Of a stretch of DNA of 18,113 nucleotides, positions 13,752 through 18,113 are shown piece by piece. Source of the stretch: JBKQWK01 sp052139595 (GTDB lineage: Bacteria; Actinomycetota; Thermoleophilia; UBA2241); the NCBI GenBank assembly GCA_052139595.1, contig JBKQWK010000188.1, positions 1 to 18,113 on the forward strand. The letters run 5' to 3'. The stretch's first letter is position 1; every line of letters begins with the position of its first letter. Under the pieces are notes generated by a model that made no database searches, had not been told where the DNA came from, and worked only from the letters and a program-made list of their open reading frames with translations. The position numbers and the translations under genes were made by a program.

Positions 13752-15550
13752 GTCAGCACCTTCATCGCGACGTCGTCATGGCAGATGCCACAGGCGCCGC
13801 AGGCGCCGTACCGACAATCGTCGGTCACCTCATGTCGCTGAGCCCGCAGACGCTCGCGCCCCATGAACTCCTCGGTGACGCCACAGTCGACCACATTCCA
13901 GGGCAGGAATTGCTGACTCTCGCTCACGGTAGCACCAAGTTCACCACCCACTTCTGCTGCTGCCGCCCGCCAGATGCGCAGGTCGAACTGCTCACTCCAG
14001 CCATCGAACCGCGCGCCTCTTCGCCACGCCGCCTCAATGAGAGCACCGGCAGTCTCGTCACCGCGCGCCAGCGATGCTTCGACCAAGCTTGCGCCGAGGT
14101 CGTGAAACGACACCTTGACGCCGCGCGGCATGCGCAGACGCAGCAGCTGCTGACGGCGTCGCAGCACCTCTTCCCCGGCGAACGGCGCCGTCGCAAACGG
14201 CGTCTGCGCCTTGGGCACATACGACGCAATCGAGACGGACAGGCGCGCGCGCCCTCTGGCGATCTCGCGCGCCTGCGCCGCGGCCACAGCAGCCATATCG
14301 GCAATGGCCGCCGCCGCCGCGTCGTCCTCGCCGGGGAGGCCAATCATGAAGTACAGCTTCAAGCCGGTGAAGCCGGCCATGAACGCTGCCCGCACGGCAT
14401 CAATAAAAGTGGCATCGTCAACGCCTTTATTGATCGCGTCGCGCAGCTCCTGAGTGCCGGCCTCGGGAGCCAAGGTGACCGAGCCACGCTGTTCGCTCCC
14501 CAGGCGAGCGAGATTGATCGCGGCCGAATCGATGCGCAAGGACGGTAGCGAGACGCGCAGCCCGGGCCGCAGGTCGCGGATGCGCCTCACTACCTCCTCG
14601 ATGCCGCTGTAGTCACACGAACTCAGCGAAATCAGCGAAACCTCATCGCAACCGCTGGCGTGCAGGGCCTTGTCGGCCGCAGCAACGACAAGGTCCACCG
14701 GACGCTCACGCACCGGCCGATACCATACGCCGGCTTGGCAGAATCGACAGCCGGCAGTGCAGCCACGCATCACTTCAATGACGACTCGGTCGTGGACCGC
14801 CTCGAGCAACGGCACGAGGGGCATGGTGACCGGCTCGTCGGCGCTGAATCCCATCCAGACCTGACGCTCAACAGTGCCACTCATCGCGCCCCGGCCGCTC
14901 CATTTCTCCTCGGCACCGGCCGGCAGCCACACACCCGGCACCTGCGCCAGACGCTGCAGGCGTGACGATCGCGCAGGTGCCTCGAGTGCAGCCACTATCT
15001 CGCTCATGCGACCCTCGACCTCGCCAATGAAGAAAGCGTCGAAGAATCGCGCCAGCGGCAGCGGGTTGGCTACTGCCGGGCCGCCGCCGAGCACGATCGG
15101 GTCGGCTTCGCCGCGATCGGCGGCGCGCAGCGGCAGGCCGGCAAGGTCGAGCATCTCGAGCACGTTTGTGTAGGTCAGCTCATGCGGCAGCGTGAAACCC
15201 CAAAGATCGAAGTCGGCGACCGGGGCGTAGCTTTCGAGCGTCCACAACGACTGCTTCGCGCTGCGCATCGCGCTCGCCATGTCGGGCCACGGGCAGTAGG
15301 CACGTTCAGCCACACCCGCTGTCTGATCGTTGATCAGAGCGTACAGAATTTGCAGGGCCGGGTTACTGATGCCAATTTCGTAGACATCGGGGTACGAAAG
15401 TACGATCCGAGGCCCAGCATCTGGCTTGCGTCGTATGTTGAATTCGCCGCCGACGTACCGCCCAGGGCGCACGACGTGCGCGAGGAGTTCGGTCAGCTCA
15501 TCCGGAAGAGACGAGCCGCTTGCCGATGGATCCGCGTGTGAACGTGTCAA
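13748..15550 (-). CDS. B12-binding-type radical SAM protein (TIGR03960-like)
   Basis: A 600-residue radical SAM protein matching the TIGR03960 family. The N-terminus has RPGRYVGGEFN and a B12-binding-like fold region (YPDVYEIGISNPALQILYALIN). The radical SAM cluster motif CTAGCRFC (C264, C268, C271) binds the 4Fe-4S cluster that cleaves S-adenosylmethionine. Near the C-terminus DDCRYGACGACGIC adds four Cys, perhaps a second metal site. The substrate is unknown. The TTG at 15550 was chosen: GGAG is four bases upstream, it gives the usual length, and it overlaps the DUF697 gene by 53 bases. The frame is open up to 15796, but that part overlaps the DUF697 gene deeply and looks nothing like the family. 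A GTG at 15472 is another possibility. Confidence 0.9.
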   Translation of the reverse strand: MTRSHADPSASGSSLPDELTELLAHVVRPGRYVGGEFNIRRKPDAGPRIVLSYPDVYEIGISNPALQILYALINDQTAGVAERAYCPWPDMASAMRSAKQSLWTLESYAPVADFDLWGFTLPHELTYTNVLEMLDLAGLPLRAADRGEADPIVLGGGPAVANPLPLARFFDAFFIGEVEGRMSEIVAALEAPARSSRLQRLAQVPGVWLPAGAEEKWSGRGAMSGTVERQVWMGFSADEPVTMPLVPLLEAVHDRVVIEVMRGCTAGCRFCQAGVWYRPVRERPVDLVVAAADKALHASGCDEVSLISLSSCDYSGIEEVVRRIRDLRPGLRVSLPSLRIDSAAINLARLGSEQRGSVTLAPEAGTQELRDAINKGVDDATFIDAVRAAFMAGFTGLKLYFMIGLPGEDDAAAAAIADMAAVAAAQAREIARGRARLSVSIASYVPKAQTPFATAPFAGEEVLRRRQQLLRLRMPRGVKVSFHDLGASLVEASLARGDETAGALIEAAWRRGARFDGWSEQFDLRIWRAAAAEVGGELGATVSESQQFLPWNVVDCGVTEEFMGRERLRAQRHEVTDDCRYGACGACGICHDDVAMKVLT

Positions 15551-16478
15551 TCTTCTCCGTAATCTTTCTCGCCTGTTCAGGCGCAAGCGGCGCCCCGGCT
15601 TCAAAGTAACGCACGGTCGCCTTGCCCAGCGAAACCGTGGCCCCGTAACCGAGAGCACCTTTGACCACCCAGCCCGCCAGCGGCACGACGTCCAGCGCCT
15701 GGCGGCCAAGGGCACGAAAACCAAAACCAGCACCGACCACTGAGAGGATCTCCAGTGCCCGTTGTGAACCAACATCCTCGCCGTAAGCGGCGGCAATCCG
15801 TAACACCATGCGCACCTGGTTAAGCGTCATCACCGGCATATCGGCGCCGGGGATGAACACGACGGCGCCGACAAGGCCGTTCTGGCGAGCCGTCGTATCG
15901 ATGATGTGCTTGACCACGGCGGCTCGCATCAGCGGCAACCGCGCCGCCAAGGCAAGACCGTTGTCCCCGAGCTGCGCTGCCAGGCAGCGCGCCACAAGGT
16001 CAACGACAGCGTGTCCGCGCGGACGTTGATAGACAATCTCATTGGCATGAAAGCCAGCCTCTCGCAGCCAGACGGTCACGTCTGCCGGCGGCGCAGCCAG
16101 CGCCGCCGGCAACCTGGCCGGAGTCGCTGCAGCAAGGGCAACAAGCGTTACGCCATCTTCGCGCAGCTGCCGCACCAGACTGGCGACATCCACTGCCGCA
16201 GGGCCGGCCTGTGCCAGAATCACCGCGGCGACCCAGCGGTCGGAGGCCGCGCCGGAGACGGCTGCGGGTGTCATCACGTCGACCACTGCCGCCCGGGCAG
16301 GCCCTGCAGGGGCCGCCCCGTCGAAGGCGGCACGCGTGAATTGGGCGCCCAGCCTCTCGGCTGCCGCACCCGCACCAACCACCAACAACCGGCCGGGCGC
16401 CATACTCGTCGCGCGCTCAAGCTCCGTCGCCACCTTCATGACCTGCTTGAAACGATGCTTCATGTCGACCTTCGCCAC
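15498..16478 (-). CDS. DUF697 protein with degenerate GTPase-like N-terminal half
   Basis: A 326-residue protein. The C-terminal half (about 175-295) fits DUF697, a helical domain usually attached to small GTPases. It includes HIIDTTARQNGLVGAVVFIPGAD, LNQVRMVLRIAAAYG, GFGFRALGRQ, and a glycine-rich, probably membrane-associated stretch LAGWVVKGALGYGATVSLGKA. The N-terminal half resembles a Rossmann/GTPase order of strands (LLVVGAG at 31-37, WVAAVILAQ at 82-90, VTLVALAAA at 110-118), but GAGAAAERL stands where a Walker A GxxxxGKS would be and no NKxD is seen. The GTG start overlaps the rodA TAG by one base and has GGAGG five bases upstream, so it is coupled to rodA. Role unknown; a link to wall elongation is inferred from position only. 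Confidence 0.8.
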   Translation of the reverse strand: MAKVDMKHRFKQVMKVATELERATSMAPGRLLVVGAGAAAERLGAQFTRAAFDGAAPAGPARAAVVDVMTPAAVSGAASDRWVAAVILAQAGPAAVDVASLVRQLREDGVTLVALAAATPARLPAALAAPPADVTVWLREAGFHANEIVYQRPRGHAVVDLVARCLAAQLGDNGLALAARLPLMRAAVVKHIIDTTARQNGLVGAVVFIPGADMPVMTLNQVRMVLRIAAAYGEDVGSQRALEILSVVGAGFGFRALGRQALDVVPLAGWVVKGALGYGATVSLGKATVRYFEAGAPLAPEQARKITEKIDTFTRGSIGKRLVSSG

Positions 16479-17614
16479 TACAGCCTCCCCGGACCTGGTG
16501 CAAAGCGGGCGCGCAGGTGAACGCTCTCAAGCAGCCCAACGAGCATCAGGTTGGTGATCATCGATGAACCGCCGTAGCTGATGAATGGTAAGGGTATGCC
16601 CGTGACCGGCATGATGCCAATGCTCATACCGATATTGACGAAGACCTGAAAGGCCATGGCAACCGCGATGCCGCCGGCGATCAGACTGCCGTAGACATCG
16701 TGCGCGAGGGTAGCGATGCGCAGAGCCCGCCAGACAAGCAGTCCATACAGGGCAATCAGCAGGAGCGCACCGAGAAAACCCCAGCGTTCGCTGACGACGG
16801 CGAAAATGAAATCGGTCTGGTGCTCCGGCAGGAAATTGAGCGTCGTTTGTGTCGCCTGATTGCCCTGCCCGTGCAGGGACCCCGAGCCCACAGCGATCAT
16901 CGACTGAATGATGTTATAGCCGCCAGCCTGCGGATCGTGCGTCGGGTTCAAAAAGACGAGCAGTCGATCCATCTGATACTGCTTGATGACGTGTATGTGC
17001 ATCGCCGGCAAAACTGCCAATACCAGAACACCCAGCGTCGTGACGCTGGCGCCGAGGATGGCGAACTGGCGCCAGTTCGTGCCGTAGAAGAGCAGCAGCG
17101 CAAAGAGAATCGCCACAAAGATCATGCTCGTGCCGAAGTCTGGCTGTATGAAGACAAAAGCCGCTGGCAGGGCAACATAGGCGATCGCCATAAGCGTGAC
17201 TTTCTTCGTGCCGAGCAGGTCCATGCGATCAACCAGGAAAGCCGCCAAGCAGACCGTGATGATCCACAGGGCAAGCTGCGACGGCTGAAAGTTCATGAAG
17301 GGCAGTCTGATCCAGCGCTTGGAACCGCGCGTGACCGCGCCGATGCCCAGCACGATGACGTTGCTGAGAACGGCAAACGCATACAGCAGCCACTGCCAGC
17401 GTCGCCAGCGCTGGTAGTCGACGACGGTCACCAGCAGCAGTGCCACTGTGCCGACGGCGGCATACAGCAGCTGCTCCTGGGCGTAGTAAAACCTCTTGCC
17501 GACGATGTCGCTGCGCGTCGCATAGTAAACCGCCGTGACGCCGTAGCTGACCAGCCCCGCCGTGATTGCCAGGAGCAGGTAGTCAAGATGTCGCAGATAG
17601 TCGCGCAGTTCCAC
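16478..17614 (-). CDS. rodA: Rod-shape peptidoglycan polymerase RodA (SEDS family)
   Basis: A SEDS-family glycosyltransferase of 378 residues (391 if the upstream GTG at 17653 is used). It polymerises lipid II during side-wall growth, normally with a class B PBP. About ten hydrophobic membrane segments are visible. RodA-type motifs are GSKRWIRLPFMNFQPSQLAL, FIQPDFGTSMIFVAI, LNPTHDPQAGGYNIIQSMIAVGSGSLHG, LNFLPEHQTDFIFAVVSERWGFLG (with the catalytic-loop Asp) and VTGIPLPFISYGGSSM. The LNP-HDPQ-GYNIIQS and PEHQTDFIF wording favours RodA over FtsW. The GTG at 17614 has AAGGTGG nine bases upstream and gives a normal N-terminus; the GTG at 17653 has no binding site. It lies downstream of mreD and overlaps the DUF697 gene. 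Confidence 0.93.
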   Translation of the reverse strand: MELRDYLRHLDYLLLAITAGLVSYGVTAVYYATRSDIVGKRFYYAQEQLLYAAVGTVALLLVTVVDYQRWRRWQWLLYAFAVLSNVIVLGIGAVTRGSKRWIRLPFMNFQPSQLALWIITVCLAAFLVDRMDLLGTKKVTLMAIAYVALPAAFVFIQPDFGTSMIFVAILFALLLFYGTNWRQFAILGASVTTLGVLVLAVLPAMHIHVIKQYQMDRLLVFLNPTHDPQAGGYNIIQSMIAVGSGSLHGQGNQATQTTLNFLPEHQTDFIFAVVSERWGFLGALLLIALYGLLVWRALRIATLAHDVYGSLIAGGIAVAMAFQVFVNIGMSIGIMPVTGIPLPFISYGGSSMITNLMLVGLLESVHLRARFAPGPGRL

Positions 17615-17715
17615 GTCAATCGCCCACCTTGCCGACGGTGACTTCGCCAGCACGCTGCTTACAGGACTCGGCCGAGATCATGCGCAACGCAGATGACGCC
17701 AATTGTTGGCTCGCT

Positions 17716-18113
17716 TTACGTCGCACGACTCACCTTGGCGCCCAGCCACAGCCGCGCTAACAAGTACACCGGCGCGGCCAGGAGCGTGTCGAGAACGATA
17801 GCCGGCAGAATGACATGTACGCTGGCATAGCTGAAGGGCACCTGGCGCCCCAGAAGAAACTGCATCAGCGCAAAGAGCACTTCGCCCACTAGACTGGCCA
17901 AGAAAACGCTGAACACGGGTGCAAAACCAGACGACAGATCGGCGGTTTCGGCATAGCGGCCGGCGAAGTATCCGAGAAGCACGTAGACGAACGAACTCGC
18001 ACCCAGTGGCTCAAAGAGAATCAGACTGACCAAGGCGCCGGCAAGAAAGCCAAAACCGGCGCCCCATTCGGGGCCACGCAAAAGACCGACGCAGACGACA
18101 AGGATGAGGACGA
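17716..18113 (-). CDS. mreD: Rod-shape-determining protein MreD (N-terminus beyond right window edge)
   Basis: The frame is open through the right edge: translated upstream of 18081 it reads VLILVVCVGLLRGPEWGAGFGFLAG, which is MreD-like, so the TTG at 18081 is not the start. About 132 residues are visible, with four to five hydrophobic segments and typical MreD layout (RGPE-GA-GFLAG near the start, LPAIVLDTLLAAPVYLLARLWLG near the end). MreD is a small integral membrane part of the MreBCD elongation machinery, which guides RodA and its PBP partner. mreC and mreB are expected to the right, outside the window. The TAA stop is 101 bases before the rodA start used here. Confidence 0.85.
   Translation of the reverse strand, partial: VLILVVCVGLLRGPEWGAGFGFLAGALVSLILFEPLGASSFVYVLLGYFAGRYAETADLSSGFAPVFSVFLASLVGEVLFALMQFLLGRQVPFSYASVHVILPAIVLDTLLAAPVYLLARLWLGAKVSRAT

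Noticed and set aside
16700..17641. 313-codon plus-strand open frame opposite rodA
   Set aside because: Highly charged mirror of the hydrophobic rodA codons, as expected for an antisense frame of a membrane protein.
17616..17681. 21-codon frame just before rodA as a leader peptide or PBP2 remnant
   Set aside because: No binding site, no recognisable residues, and the length is within chance; it probably only contains the rodA binding site.
1..18113. tRNA, rRNA, CRISPR, insertion sequence, prophage or toxin-antitoxin content
   Set aside because: Read on both strands, the window is filled by 16 co-directional housekeeping genes with short gaps; none of these element types has visible support.

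Overview
The window holds a single run of housekeeping genes, all on the minus strand, so it is transcribed from the right edge to the left. DNA is GC-rich, with GC-rich third codon positions and many GTG and TTG starts. Gene content suggests a deep-branching, rod-shaped actinobacterium, perhaps near Thermoleophilia or Coriobacteriia. Pointers are a Gram-positive-type LexA box, mreD/rodA, a radical SAM/DUF2344/RNase E-G block, rplU-rpmA-obgE, proBA-nadD-yqeK-LCP-like-rsfS, and an EF-G-like protein. This placement is inference from content and order, not from a phylogenetic marker.

Layout in direction of transcription. (1) Cell elongation: mreD (cut by the right edge) and rodA, with no PBP2 gene between them. 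(2) A DUF697 protein overlapping rodA by one base, then a B12-binding-type radical SAM protein (TIGR03960-like), its DUF2344 partner (TIGR03936-like) and a 1049-residue RNase E/G. The last three are linked by 4-base and 3-base start/stop overlaps. The RNase has a 480-residue disordered N-terminal arm with five arginine-rich patches. (3) A strong sigma-70-type promoter, then rplU, rpmA and obgE, with a GC-rich hairpin between rpmA and obgE. (4) proB-proA (4-base overlap), nadD-yqeK (4-base overlap), a membrane-anchored LCP-like/LytR_C protein that seems to lack the LCP catalytic residues, and rsfS. (5) A secreted CAP-domain protein followed by a weak terminator-like hairpin. (6) dinB with a textbook promoter and a perfect LexA operator lying over its start codon, predicting a leaderless, SOS-controlled mRNA. 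(7) The first 123 codons of an EF-G-like GTPase, cut by the left edge.

The genes cover ribosome biogenesis and silencing (L21, L27, Obg, RsfS, EF-G-like), RNA decay (RNase E/G), NAD and proline synthesis, wall elongation and DNA-damage tolerance. I see no tRNA, rRNA, CRISPR array, insertion sequence or phage gene. The longest stretch without a gene is 371-602 (232 bases), which holds a weak extended -10 and an inverted repeat. No clearly new defence or mobile system is visible. The most promising points are the leaderless SOS dinB, the radical SAM/DUF2344/RNase unit of unknown function, the RNase arm, and two proteins that look like catalytically dead versions of a GTPase and an LCP enzyme.
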